A stretch of 64,000 nt of DNA from Flavobacteriales bacterium UBA5081 (GTDB lineage: Bacteria; Bacteroidota; Bacteroidia; Flavobacteriales_E; Vicingaceae), in contig DIAJ01000033.1 in the NCBI GenBank assembly GCA_002415785.1, positions 289,657 through 353,656 of the forward strand. The letters are read 5' to 3'. Within the stretch, counting starts at the first letter, position 1. Every line of letters begins with the position of its first letter. Positions 1 through 8,746 of this stretch are shown in pieces. The notes beneath the pieces were generated by a model that saw only the letters and a list, made by a program, of their open reading frames with translations, was not told where the DNA came from and ran no database searches. The position numbers and the translations under genes were made by a program.

Positions 1-501
1 GTTTTGTTTTGCCTTAAAAATTTCCACCAAGGGCGAAGTAAATGGCGCAAGCTTTTCCCCGCTTTTTAAATAGCTCCCGATTGGATCAATATAAAAAGAA
101 GATACTTTAGTTAAATCGGGATAATCTTTAAAGTAAATTTTTAATGTATCGCTTTGAAGTATCTCATCTGATACATTAAGCTTGGAATCTAAAACAATTT
201 GATCTACTCCATTGGCAATTGCCATTTTGATTTTACCTTCTATGTCTTCAGTATTCTGCTGAAAGGATTGAAAAGTTTGCCAATCAGCATTTTTTTTCTG
301 CGCTTGCTGAATATCTGTAACAACTTTATTGTTTTCTATATCAGACTTTCTATAATAAGGTTGATGATTTAAACCCACTTCATTTTCCCACACCAAGGTT
401 TCTTCAAAACTCCTGCCTTTCAAATCCTTAATTACCTTTTCTCTCCAAGCTTTATCGCTCAAAGTTTCAAAGTCGGAAAATAAATCATTCTGCTGTGCCA
501 T
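1..501 (-). CDS. mutA: Methylmalonyl-CoA mutase small (beta) subunit, N-terminal part
   Basis: The reading frame is open on the minus strand from an ATG at 501 to the window edge (167 codons), so the gene is cut by the window and is not broken. The product begins MAQQNDLFSDFETLSDKAWR and continues through a KVIKDLKGRSFEETLVW segment. That segment matches the N-terminus of the small subunit of B12-dependent methylmalonyl-CoA mutase, which interconverts methylmalonyl-CoA and succinyl-CoA with the catalytic large subunit. The small subunit does not carry the active site. The gene is divergent from spoT with about 118 bp between them. A near-consensus -7 box (TACCTTCG, one mismatch to TAnnTTTG) is readable on the minus strand at 524-531. 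The identification rests on recognising the N-terminal family signature only. Confidence 0.8.
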   Translation of the reverse strand, partial: MAQQNDLFSDFETLSDKAWREKVIKDLKGRSFEETLVWENEVGLNHQPYYRKSDIENNKVVTDIQQAQKKNADWQTFQSFQQNTEDIEGKIKMAIANGVDQIVLDSKLNVSDEILQSDTLKIYFKDYPDLTKVSSFYIDPIGSYLKSGEKLAPFTSPLVEIFKAKQN

Positions 502-586
502 ATCGAGCTATTGTTTTCGGCTACGAAGGTACTATTATCTGATGAAAACAGAATATTTTTAAAGTGTCAAGACCTAAATATCAAAG

Positions 587-594
587 TAGCTTTG
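587..594 (+). promoter_or_regulatory. Bacteroidota -7 promoter box upstream of spoT
   Basis: TAGCTTTG matches the Bacteroidota sigma-A -7 consensus TAnnTTTG and lies 25 nt before the spoT ATG, giving a short leader. The box sits inside a 15-nt inverted repeat, TCAAAG-TAG-CTTTGA, at 581-595. No clear -33 TTG is visible. Confidence 0.5.
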
Positions 595-619
595 ACTAAC
601 TTTAACGCCCTAAAATCAG

Positions 620-2815
620 ATGAGCGTGATTGACGAAGAAGCAGAAAAAAGAGAAATACGTAGACGGTACAGAGCTTTATTAAAAGTAAGCAAGAACGTT
701 AAAACAAAAAAAGACAAGGCAAGTGTAAGAAAGGCCTTCGACATTGCTTTGGAAGCGCATAAAGATATGCGAAGAAAAAGTGGTGAACCATATATTTATC
801 ATCCGATTGAAGTCGCTCGAATAGTCGCTGAAGAGATTGGCTTGGGAACCACTGCCATTATTTGTGCCCTTTTGCACGACACCGTGGAGGACACCGACCT
901 CACCTTAGATGATGTTGAGCGCATGTTTGGAGAAAAAGAGCGTATGATCATCGACGGTCTTACTAAGATTTCCGGCGTTGTCGACTTTAACGTTTCTATG
1001 CAAGCAGAAAATTTCAGAAAGATTTTGCTTACCCTTTCTGACGATGTGCGTGTGATTTTGATTAAGCTAGCCGACCGCTTACACAATATGCGCACCTTAG
1101 ACTCAATGCGAAGAGACAAACAATTGAAAATTGCTTCAGAAACCGTTTTCCTTTTTGCTCCACTCGCTCATCGACTAGGGCTTTACGCTATAAAAACTGA
1201 GCTAGAGGATTTAGCTTTAAAATATACTGAACCCGAAGTTTACGAAGAGATTACCCAAAAATTGAAAAAATCAAAATCGGTTAGAACGCGATTTGTAAAT
1301 CGATTTAGCTTTCCAATTAAGCAAGAGCTGGAAAAGCAAGGGATGAACTTTGAAATAAAGGCAAGAACAAAGTCGGTTTACTCCATTTATCAAAAAATGA
1401 AGAAGAAAAACATTCCTTACGAGGAAGTGTATGATGTTTTTGCCATTCGAATAATTTTAGACACCAAAGCAGATAGAGAGAAAGCAGATTGTTGGAATGC
1501 TTATTCCATAGTTACCGACTATTACCAGCCCAATCCCGATCGTTTGCGTGATTGGCTTTCTACGCCAAAAGCCAATGGATATGAATCGCTACATACTACT
1601 GTAATGAGCCCGGGAGGAAAATGGGTTGAAGTTCAAATTCGCTCCAAAAGAATGGACGAGGTTGCAGAAAAAGGTTATGCTGCCCATTGGAAATACAAAG
1701 AAGGCACGAGTGAATCTAATTTTGATATTTGGATTAATAAAATCCGAGAGCTGCTCGAAAGTCCCGAAAAAGATGCCGTTGAGTTTATCGATGACTTTAA
1801 GCTGAATCTTTTTTCAGAAGAAATTTTCATATTCACTCCCAAAGGAGAAATCAAGAATTTACCCAAAGGAGCATCGGCTTTGGATTTTGCCTTTGAAATT
1901 CATTCCGAAGTAGGTGCGCACTGTATGGGCGCTAAGGTCAATCACAAATTAGTCCCATTAAGTACGGTTTTAAAAAGTGGAGATCAGGTTGAAATAATTA
2001 CTTCAAAAAAGCAGAAACCCAACGAGAGCTGGTTGGATTATGTAATTACCGGTAAGGCTAAATCGAAAATTAAGGCTTCATTAAGAGAAGATAAAAAACG
2101 CATAGCAGAAGAAGGCAAGCCTAAATTCCACAAATGGCTGCGAAAGAGCCACATTAATATTTCGGAAAACAACATTAAAGAGTTGCAAAAACTTTTTAAG
2201 CAAGCCAATGAAACAGAACTATTTTACCATTTTGAAACTGGTCGTTTAAACTTAAAGCGAATTAATAAGTTAATCGTAGAAAAAGGCGATATCATTGGTA
2301 GAGATCATGAAGAAAAGCCGGCAAATGAGCTAGAAGAAAAACTTAGCAAAGGCGGCAAGGGCGAAGAAATGCTAGTTATCGGTGAGGAAATGGATCAATT
2401 CGATTACAAAATTGCTCCTTGCTGTAATCCCATTCCGGGTGATGAAGTTTTTGGGTTTATTACTATAAATGATGGAATCAAAATTCACAAAACCAACTGC
2501 CCGAATGCCGTTCAATTGATGTCGAATTATGCTTATAGAATTGTAAAAGCCCGATGGACGAGTCAGCAAAAAATTGCATTTTTGGCCGGTATAAAAGTTA
2601 CTGGAATTGACGATTTGGGCTTAGTAAATAACATTACTCGATTAATTTCCGGAGAGCTGAATGTAAATATGCGTTCAATCAGTTTCGACTCAAACGATGG
2701 AATTTTTGAGGGAACAATAATGGTTTACGTTCACGATACTAAACATTTGAAACAGTTAATCGACAAAATAAAATCCATCGAAGGGGTAATTAACATCTCC
2801 AGGATTGAGTCTTAG
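620..2815 (+). CDS. spoT: Bifunctional (p)ppGpp synthetase/hydrolase (Rel/SpoT family)
   Basis: This 731-residue cytoplasmic enzyme makes and degrades the stringent-response alarmone (p)ppGpp. The usual long-RSH architecture is readable. The N-terminal HD hydrolase domain has H61 and the HDTVEDT motif at residues 86-92, so hydrolase activity should be retained. The nucleotidyltransferase synthetase domain spans about residues 240-370 and includes the YEEVYDVFAIRI segment. A TGS domain at about 400-460 begins IFTPKGEIKNLPKG. A Cys-containing segment (APCCNPIPGD) and a C-terminal ACT domain follow. The length is normal for the family. It is probably the only long RSH in the genome, as in other Bacteroidota, but the window cannot show that. 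The fur-type gene follows 52 bp later with its own promoter. Confidence 0.93.
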   Translation: MSVIDEEAEKREIRRRYRALLKVSKNVKTKKDKASVRKAFDIALEAHKDMRRKSGEPYIYHPIEVARIVAEEIGLGTTAIICALLHDTVEDTDLTLDDVERMFGEKERMIIDGLTKISGVVDFNVSMQAENFRKILLTLSDDVRVILIKLADRLHNMRTLDSMRRDKQLKIASETVFLFAPLAHRLGLYAIKTELEDLALKYTEPEVYEEITQKLKKSKSVRTRFVNRFSFPIKQELEKQGMNFEIKARTKSVYSIYQKMKKKNIPYEEVYDVFAIRIILDTKADREKADCWNAYSIVTDYYQPNPDRLRDWLSTPKANGYESLHTTVMSPGGKWVEVQIRSKRMDEVAEKGYAAHWKYKEGTSESNFDIWINKIRELLESPEKDAVEFIDDFKLNLFSEEIFIFTPKGEIKNLPKGASALDFAFEIHSEVGAHCMGAKVNHKLVPLSTVLKSGDQVEIITSKKQKPNESWLDYVITGKAKSKIKASLREDKKRIAEEGKPKFHKWLRKSHINISENNIKELQKLFKQANETELFYHFETGRLNLKRINKLIVEKGDIIGRDHEEKPANELEEKLSKGGKGEEMLVIGEEMDQFDYKIAPCCNPIPGDEVFGFITINDGIKIHKTNCPNAVQLMSNYAYRIVKARWTSQQKIAFLAGIKVTGIDDLGLVNNITRLISGELNVNMRSISFDSNDGIFEGTIMVYVHDTKHLKQLIDKIKSIEGVINISRIES

Positions 2816-2842
2816 AATTTCATATTCTTAGTTTAATAAACC

Positions 2843-2850
2843 TATCTTTG
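2843..2850 (+). promoter_or_regulatory. -7 promoter box upstream of the Fur-family gene
   Basis: TATCTTTG is a perfect match to TAnnTTTG and lies 17 nt before the ATG at 2868, in the short gap after spoT. A -33 TTG element is not obvious. Confidence 0.5.
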
Positions 2851-2867
2851 CAGCTTTAAGTTAACAG

Positions 2868-3341
2868 ATGTCGACTTCACCGGAAACCATAGAAAAAGTT
2901 AGCCAGATTTTTTCAGCTTATTTAGAAAAAAACGGCCATCGGAAAACACCTGAGCGTTTTGCCATATTAAATGAAATATATGAGCAAAGTGGACATTTTG
3001 ATATAGAGTCGCTTTACATTTCAATGAAAAATAAAAAGTATCGTGTAAGTAGAGCAACACTTTATAACACCATTGACTTATTGTTAGCATGTAATCTGGT
3101 TAGAAAGCATCAGTTTGGGAACAATATGGCTCAATTTGAGCGCTCTTATGAGTTTAAGCAACACGATCATTTGGTCTGCACAAATTGCAATAAAGTAATT
3201 GAATTTTGCGATCCTCGCATTCAAAATATAAAATCAACGGTGGGAGAATTACTCGATTTTAAAATTCTTCACCATTCCTTAAATTTATACGGCATTTGTG
3301 ACTCATGCCAAAATCGATTAAATCAACAAAAACAAAGTTAA
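2868..3341 (+). CDS. Fur-family transcriptional regulator
   Basis: This is a 157-residue metal-responsive repressor of the Fur superfamily. Residues 1-85 form the winged-helix DNA-binding part (KTPERFAILNEIY and YRVSRATLYNTIDLL). The dimerisation/metal domain carries the HDH motif at residues 99-101. It also has two CxxC pairs, C104/C107 and C144/C147, which form the structural zinc site of Fur and PerR proteins. The sequence alone does not decide between iron (Fur), peroxide (PerR) and zinc (Zur) sensing. It lies between spoT and purA and has its own -7 box. Family assignment is secure but the subtype is open. Confidence 0.88.
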   Translation: MSTSPETIEKVSQIFSAYLEKNGHRKTPERFAILNEIYEQSGHFDIESLYISMKNKKYRVSRATLYNTIDLLLACNLVRKHQFGNNMAQFERSYEFKQHDHLVCTNCNKVIEFCDPRIQNIKSTVGELLDFKILHHSLNLYGICDSCQNRLNQQKQS

Positions 3342-3395
3342 AATTCACACTCAAGTTATAGAATATCAATTTGCTTGAGCTAAAAATTCAAATGA

Positions 3396-4682
3396 ATGAA
3401 AGTAGATGTATTGCTCGGTCTTCAATGGGGAGATGAAGGAAAGGGAAAAGTTGTAGATGTTTTAACTCCGGAGTACGACGTAATCGCCAGATTTCAGGGC
3501 GGACCGAATGCCGGACACACTTTAGAGTTTGACGGTATAAAACACGTTTTACATACCATTCCTTCAGGCATATTTCACAACAACAAAGAAAATGTAGTTG
3601 GCAATGGGGTTGTTATTGATCCTATTATTTTCATTAAAGAGATTGACGCTTTAAAAAAGATGGGACTCAATATCAATGAAAGATTGGCAATTTCCAGAAA
3701 AGCGCATTTAATTCTTCCTACTCACCGACTTTTAGATGCTGCTTCAGAGCAAGCAAAAGGAAAGCAAAAAATCGGTTCTACTTTAAAGGGAATCGGTCCA
3801 ACATATATGGACAAAACCGGTCGCAATGGTTTAAGAGTTGGCGATGTTGAAACAACTGACTTTCATAAAAAATACGAGCAATTACGTGACAAGCATTTAC
3901 AAATATTAGCTCAATATGACTTTGAATACGATTTAAAGGAAATGGAAGAAGAGTGGCTCAACTGTATGGAAACTTTTAAGCAGTTTCGATTAATTGACAG
4001 TGAGCACTTTATTAACCAAGCTCGGAAAGAAAACCAAAAAGTATTGGCTGAGGGAGCTCAAGGCACTTTGCTCGATATTGATTTTGGTTCATACCCTTTT
4101 GTAACTTCCTCTAACACAATTACAGCCGGAGCTTGCACGGGACTTGGAGTTGCTCCTAACCAGATTGGTGAAGTTTTCGGCATTTTCAAAGCTTACTGCA
4201 CAAGAGTTGGTAGTGGCCCTTTTCCCACAGAGTTACACGACGAAATAGGTGAAGAAATCAGAAAAGCAGGAAATGAATTTGGAGCAACAACTGGAAGACC
4301 CCGAAGATGTGGTTGGATAGATTTGCCTGCATTAAAATATGCCATTATGATTAATGGTGTTACTCAACTTATTATGACTAAAGCGGATGTATTAAGTGAG
4401 TTTGAAAACATTAAAGTTTGTACAGCTTACAAACATAAAGGAGAAATAATTGACTATCTCCCTTTCGATGTTTTAGATGAAGAAATTGAACCTATTTATG
4501 AAGAAGTTACTGGCTGGAAAGAAGATTTGACAGGACTTAGCTCTATTGAGCAAATTCCCGTTGAACTGAACAATTACATTCAATATTTAGAAGACAAACT
4601 GGAGACTCCAATCACCATCGTTTCCGTTGGTCCGGATCGCAAACAGACTTTAATTCGTAAAAGTGAATGGTCAAAAGCCTAA
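3396..4682 (+). CDS. purA: Adenylosuccinate synthetase
   Basis: This 428-residue enzyme joins IMP and aspartate using GTP to give adenylosuccinate, the first committed step to AMP. The signature GLQWGDEGKGK stands at residues 8-18, followed by the NAGHT phosphate-binding motif and, in the middle, the GPTYMDKTGR segment. The C-terminal GTP-binding region contains TKADVLSEF. The length is typical. The partner enzyme purB lies elsewhere in the window, at 51469-52821. The 3' end overlaps the OstA-like gene by 16 nt, which suggests translational coupling of the two genes. Confidence 0.96.
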   Translation: MKVDVLLGLQWGDEGKGKVVDVLTPEYDVIARFQGGPNAGHTLEFDGIKHVLHTIPSGIFHNNKENVVGNGVVIDPIIFIKEIDALKKMGLNINERLAISRKAHLILPTHRLLDAASEQAKGKQKIGSTLKGIGPTYMDKTGRNGLRVGDVETTDFHKKYEQLRDKHLQILAQYDFEYDLKEMEEEWLNCMETFKQFRLIDSEHFINQARKENQKVLAEGAQGTLLDIDFGSYPFVTSSNTITAGACTGLGVAPNQIGEVFGIFKAYCTRVGSGPFPTELHDEIGEEIRKAGNEFGATTGRPRRCGWIDLPALKYAIMINGVTQLIMTKADVLSEFENIKVCTAYKHKGEIIDYLPFDVLDEEIEPIYEEVTGWKEDLTGLSSIEQIPVELNNYIQYLEDKLETPITIVSVGPDRKQTLIRKSEWSKA

Positions 4683-6202
4683 GTCCACATAAAATACTTA
4701 TTGTGCGAACTTTTGTTGTGTTCAGTCTTCTTGCATTCGCCTTTTACTCATTTGGTCAAAAGAAAAACCAAATAGAAATAGTTGGTGGAGATATTTTAGA
4801 CTTTGTAGAGAAAGATGGTAGGAAAGCAAATAAAATTGTTGGCAATGTAATCTTTAAGCATCAGAACACATTAATGTATAGCGATAGTGCTTTTTTGTTT
4901 TCAAAAACAAATAGCTTAGAAGCCTATGGTAATGTTAGAATCAACCAGGCCGACACCTCCAACCTTTATGGCGATCAACTTTTCTACAACGGTAATACCA
5001 AAGTTGCTAGAGTAATTGGAAAAGCAGTTCGTTTGGTGAACGATGACTTTACACTAACTACTACAGAAATGATTATGAACCGCGAAACCGACGAGTCGAG
5101 ATACGTGGTTGGAGGAAAAATTGAGAGTAAGACAGACAGTAATGTATTGGTAAGTCAGAAAGGATATTATCATGCAGCTTCAAAAACATTTACGTTCAAA
5201 GATGATGTTGTTTTAACAAATCCCGACTTTATTATGAAATCGGATACGCTAAAATACAATAGTGGCAGCAAGTTGGTTACTTTTTTAGGACCAACTACCA
5301 TAGAAAATGACAGCAACTTTATTTATTGTGAAAATGGTTGGTACGATACAGAAAAAGACTTATCAAAATACTATGAGAACTCCTATTTAATTTCCGATGG
5401 TAGACAACTGGAAGGCGATACGCTTTTCTACGATCGAAAAATTGGTTTTGGGAAGGCAATCAATCACGTCCAAATTACAGATACCGCAGAAAACATTGTA
5501 ATTAATGGTGATATCGCTTTTTTTTATGAACATAAAGATAGTGCAATTGTATATGGCAAACCGGTATTAACGCAAGTTTTTGATGAAGATTCACTATTTA
5601 TGCGCGCTGATACTTTTAAAGTATTTGGAAGCAGTGAGAATCAGCGAACGCTTTTTGCTTACTACAATGTAAAAATCTTTAAAAGCGATTTGCAGGGAAA
5701 GTGCGACTCCATTGCCTACTCAATGACTGATAGCACCATTAAAATGTACAAAGATCCTGTTTTATGGTCGGAGCAGAACCAGTTAACAGCCGATTTTATA
5801 GAAATAAGAACTGCCAACAGTAAGATTCACTCTATATTCATGGATGCAAATGCCTTTATCATTTCTGAAGTCGACAGTATTCGATTTAATCAGATCAAAG
5901 GCAAAGAAATGACCGGCTACTTCAAAAACTCTGTCCTCAATAAGATTGAAGTAAGAGGAAATGGACAAACGACCTATTTTGGTCAGGATGAAGAAGACAA
6001 ATATATTGGTGTAAATGTAGCAGAGAGTAGCGACATTGACATTATGCTAAAAGATCAAGCCATCCACAGTATTACTTTTATTAAAAAACCGGTAGCCACC
6101 ATGCATCCAATTGGAAGTTTGAATCCTAAAACAGATTTGCGCTACGAAGGTTTTAAATGGTTGATTGATATTCGTCCTGATAGGGATGAAGTGGTAAGGT
6201 AG
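4667..6202 (+). CDS. OstA/LptA-like outer-membrane biogenesis protein
   Basis: This 511-residue protein starts with a hydrophobic signal sequence (residues 8-30, FVVFSLLAFAFYSFGQ). It continues as a long series of beta-strand repeats with alternating patterns such as GNVIFKHQNTLMYSDSAFLF and GDQLFYNGNTKVARVIGKAV. This is typical of the OstA-like N-terminal (LptA/LptD periplasmic) fold, which forms a slide for lipopolysaccharide across the periplasm. It is longer than E. coli LptA, as Bacteroidota homologues usually are. The ATG lies inside the 3' end of purA. The lpxD-lpxC-lpxA genes follow, which fits an LPS role. Function is inferred from the fold family. Confidence 0.75.
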   Translation: MVKSLSPHKILIVRTFVVFSLLAFAFYSFGQKKNQIEIVGGDILDFVEKDGRKANKIVGNVIFKHQNTLMYSDSAFLFSKTNSLEAYGNVRINQADTSNLYGDQLFYNGNTKVARVIGKAVRLVNDDFTLTTTEMIMNRETDESRYVVGGKIESKTDSNVLVSQKGYYHAASKTFTFKDDVVLTNPDFIMKSDTLKYNSGSKLVTFLGPTTIENDSNFIYCENGWYDTEKDLSKYYENSYLISDGRQLEGDTLFYDRKIGFGKAINHVQITDTAENIVINGDIAFFYEHKDSAIVYGKPVLTQVFDEDSLFMRADTFKVFGSSENQRTLFAYYNVKIFKSDLQGKCDSIAYSMTDSTIKMYKDPVLWSEQNQLTADFIEIRTANSKIHSIFMDANAFIISEVDSIRFNQIKGKEMTGYFKNSVLNKIEVRGNGQTTYFGQDEEDKYIGVNVAESSDIDIMLKDQAIHSITFIKKPVATMHPIGSLNPKTDLRYEGFKWLIDIRPDRDEVVR

Positions 6203-6289
6203 TGGTGTTGTAAAAAACCATTTGCCCACAAACAATCCATCGTTAATAAAATGCCTAAAAACTGCCTCTAGTCAGCCACAAATAATTGT

Positions 6290-6297
6290 TATTTTTG
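6290..6297 (+). promoter_or_regulatory. -7 promoter box immediately before lpxD
   Basis: TATTTTTG matches TAnnTTTG perfectly, and its last base is only 4 nt from the lpxD ATG. If it is functional, transcription would begin at or next to the start codon, giving a nearly leaderless mRNA. Confidence 0.45.
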
Positions 6298-6301
6298 AAG
6301 C

Positions 6302-7333
6302 ATGAAATTTTCGGCTCGCCAAATCTCTGAAATACTTGAAGGAACGATAGAAGGAAACCCCGATGTGGAAGTTTCCTCAGTCGCTAAAATTGAGGAAGGA
6401 AAAAACGGAAGCATTTCATTTTTAGCCAACCCAAAATACGCCGACTATATTTACGATACAGATGCATCTATCGTAATCGTTAACAAAGACTTCAAGCTTC
6501 AACAAAAGGTAAAAGACAGTTTAACTTTAATTCGCGTTGAGGACGCTTATGCCTGTTTTGGGCAATTGTTAGAAATGTATAACCAAGTTAAAAACAACAA
6601 AGTTGGCATTTCAAAACAATCGGCAATTGCCGAAAGTGCAGAAATTGGCGAAGACGTCTACATTGGTGATTTTGTATCTATTGGAGAAAACGTAAAAATT
6701 GGAAAGGGAGTAAAGATTTTTCCAAATACAACTATTGGTGACAATACTGTAATTGGGGATAGAACCACCATTTTTTCCGGCTGCTCCATTTATTCAGAAA
6801 CCCAAATCGGCAAAGACTGTATTATTCATGCCGGAGTAAGACTTGGAGCAGATGGTTTTGGCTTTGCACCCAACAGTGAGAACAACTATAAAAAAGTGGC
6901 TCAAATTGGCAATGTGATTATTGAAGATCATGTTGAGGTTGGGTCGAACACCAGCATAGATCGAGCAACTTTAGGTTCTACCATTATCCGCAAAGGAGTT
7001 AAGTTAGACAACTTAATCCAAATTGCGCATAATGTTGAAATTGGGGAAAATACTGTTATAGCTGCTCAGAGTGGTGTTGCCGGTTCAACAAAAATTGGCA
7101 AAAACTGCATGATTGGTGGTCAAGTTGGTATTGTTGGACATATTAAAATTGCCAATGGTGTTAAAATCGCTGCTCAAAGTGGAATTGGCAACAGTATAGA
7201 AACAGAAAACGTTATAGTTCAAGGTTCTCCTGCTATTCCGATTGGAGACTTCAAACGTTCTTACGTAATGTTTAGAAAGCTACCGGAAATGGCGAATCAA
7301 TTGAAAGAATTAGAAAATCAGATAAAGCATTAA
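6302..7333 (+). CDS. lpxD: UDP-3-O-acylglucosamine N-acyltransferase (first LpxD)
   Basis: This 343-residue enzyme adds the second hydroxyacyl chain to UDP-3-O-acylglucosamine, the third step of lipid A synthesis. The N-terminal uridine-binding domain (about residues 1-100) is followed by left-handed beta-helix hexapeptide repeats such as IGDFVSIGENVKIGKGV. The catalytic histidine is retained at about H243 in the motif IQIAHNVEIG. A C-terminal helix (FRKLPEMANQLKELENQIK) completes a typical LpxD. It heads the cluster lpxD, lpxC-fabZ, lpxA, which is the usual Bacteroidota order. A second LpxD-like gene lies at 10734. Confidence 0.93.
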   Translation: MKFSARQISEILEGTIEGNPDVEVSSVAKIEEGKNGSISFLANPKYADYIYDTDASIVIVNKDFKLQQKVKDSLTLIRVEDAYACFGQLLEMYNQVKNNKVGISKQSAIAESAEIGEDVYIGDFVSIGENVKIGKGVKIFPNTTIGDNTVIGDRTTIFSGCSIYSETQIGKDCIIHAGVRLGADGFGFAPNSENNYKKVAQIGNVIIEDHVEVGSNTSIDRATLGSTIIRKGVKLDNLIQIAHNVEIGENTVIAAQSGVAGSTKIGKNCMIGGQVGIVGHIKIANGVKIAAQSGIGNSIETENVIVQGSPAIPIGDFKRSYVMFRKLPEMANQLKELENQIKH

Positions 7334-7354
7334 TTTCGCACTCAGATATAGAGT

Positions 7355-8746
7355 ATGAGTACAAAGCAAAAAACAATCAAACAAGAAGTTTCTCTGAAAG
7401 GAGTTGGACTTCATACAGGAAAACAAGCAACGGTAACTTTTAAGCCTGCTGATGATAATCACGGATACGTATTCCAAAGAGTAGATATAGAAGGAAAACC
7501 AACGATTAAAGCAGATTGCGATCTAGTTATTGACACTTCTCGAGGAACTACCTTAGAGCAAAATGGAGCTAGGGTTCACACTACGGAGCATTTATTAGCG
7601 GCAGCTTACGGTCTCGAAATCGACAATTTATTAATCGAAATCGACGGTCCGGAAGTTCCTATTTTAGATGGGAGTGCGCACTTCTTTGTTCAGGCGCTGC
7701 AAGATGCAGGCATTGTAGACCAAGAAACCGAAAAAGATTACTTTGTGGTTGATGAAAATTTAACTTACGAAGACTTAGAGCGCGAAACAGAAATGCTAGC
7801 GGTTCCTCAGGATGAGTTTAGATTGACAGTTATGGTTGACTACAACTCTAAAGTTTTAGGAACTCAACATGCTCACATGTATCACTTAGGTGAGTTTAAA
7901 GGTGAAATTTCAAAATGTCGCACCTTTGTTTTTTTAAGAGAACTTGAGTATTTAGCGAAAAATAACCTAATTAAAGGAGGTGATTTGGATAATGCTATTG
8001 TTCTTGTTGACAAAGTAATGCCTCAAGAAAAGCTTGATGAACTAGCCGAGCTTTTAAATAAACCAAAAGTTGAAGTAAAAGGAATTGGCGTATTAAACAA
8101 TGTAGACCTTCATTTTCAAAATGAACCTGCAAGGCATAAACTCTTGGATATTGTTGGTGATTTAGCCTTAGTTGGCAAACCAATTAAGGGTCATATTTTA
8201 GCAGCAAGACCTGGTCATAAAGGCAATGTTGATTTTGCCAAGCTCATTAAGAAAGAAATTAAGAAAAGACAACATAAAGCACCTAAGTTCGACCTTAACA
8301 AAGAAGCAGTATACGACATTAACGGCATTGAGAAAATTTTACCTCACCGTTACCCTATGCTTTTGGTTGATAAAATTATTGAACTTAGCGACAAACACGT
8401 GGTGGGCGTTAAAAACGTAACCATGAACGAGCACTTCTTTCAAGGTCACTTCCCGGGAGCACCGGTAATGCCTGGTGTATTGCAAATTGAAGCCATGGCT
8501 CAAACCGGCGGTATATTAGCTTTAAATACGGTTGAAGACCCTGAGAACTATTTAACTTACTTCTTGAAAATCGATAAAGTTCGTTTTAAAAGAAAGGTGG
8601 TTCCCGGAGATACATTGGTCTTTTGTTTAGAATTAACAGCACCAATTCGTCGTGGAATATGTAATATGAGTGCTAAAGCCTATGTTGGAGAACACTTAGT
8701 TGCCGAAGGCGAACTGATGGCACAAATAATTAAAGAAGACAAGTAA
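7355..8746 (+). CDS. lpxC-fabZ: Bifunctional LpxC deacetylase / FabZ dehydratase fusion
   Basis: This 463-residue protein joins two enzymes. Residues 1 to about 310 are LpxC, the zinc-dependent UDP-3-O-acyl-N-acetylglucosamine deacetylase that commits to lipid A. The zinc-binding motif HTTEH is at residues 75-79 and the later GHILAARPGH segment is present. From about residue 325 it is FabZ, the 3-hydroxyacyl-ACP dehydratase of fatty acid elongation, with HRYPMLLVDKI from residue 331 and HFPGAPVMPGVLQ. The fusion is established for Bacteroidota and couples competing uses of hydroxyacyl-ACP. The stop codon abuts the lpxA start directly (TAAATG). Confidence 0.95.
   Translation: MSTKQKTIKQEVSLKGVGLHTGKQATVTFKPADDNHGYVFQRVDIEGKPTIKADCDLVIDTSRGTTLEQNGARVHTTEHLLAAAYGLEIDNLLIEIDGPEVPILDGSAHFFVQALQDAGIVDQETEKDYFVVDENLTYEDLERETEMLAVPQDEFRLTVMVDYNSKVLGTQHAHMYHLGEFKGEISKCRTFVFLRELEYLAKNNLIKGGDLDNAIVLVDKVMPQEKLDELAELLNKPKVEVKGIGVLNNVDLHFQNEPARHKLLDIVGDLALVGKPIKGHILAARPGHKGNVDFAKLIKKEIKKRQHKAPKFDLNKEAVYDINGIEKILPHRYPMLLVDKIIELSDKHVVGVKNVTMNEHFFQGHFPGAPVMPGVLQIEAMAQTGGILALNTVEDPENYLTYFLKIDKVRFKRKVVPGDTLVFCLELTAPIRRGICNMSAKAYVGEHLVAEGELMAQIIKEDK

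Noticed and set aside
1..501. Apparent truncated mutA pseudogene
   Set aside because: The frame is open to the window edge, so the gene simply continues outside.
3350..3379. CTCAAG ... CTTGAG inverted repeat before purA as a terminator or operator
   Set aside because: The arms are only 6 bp with an 18-nt loop and no T-run; chance is a fair explanation.
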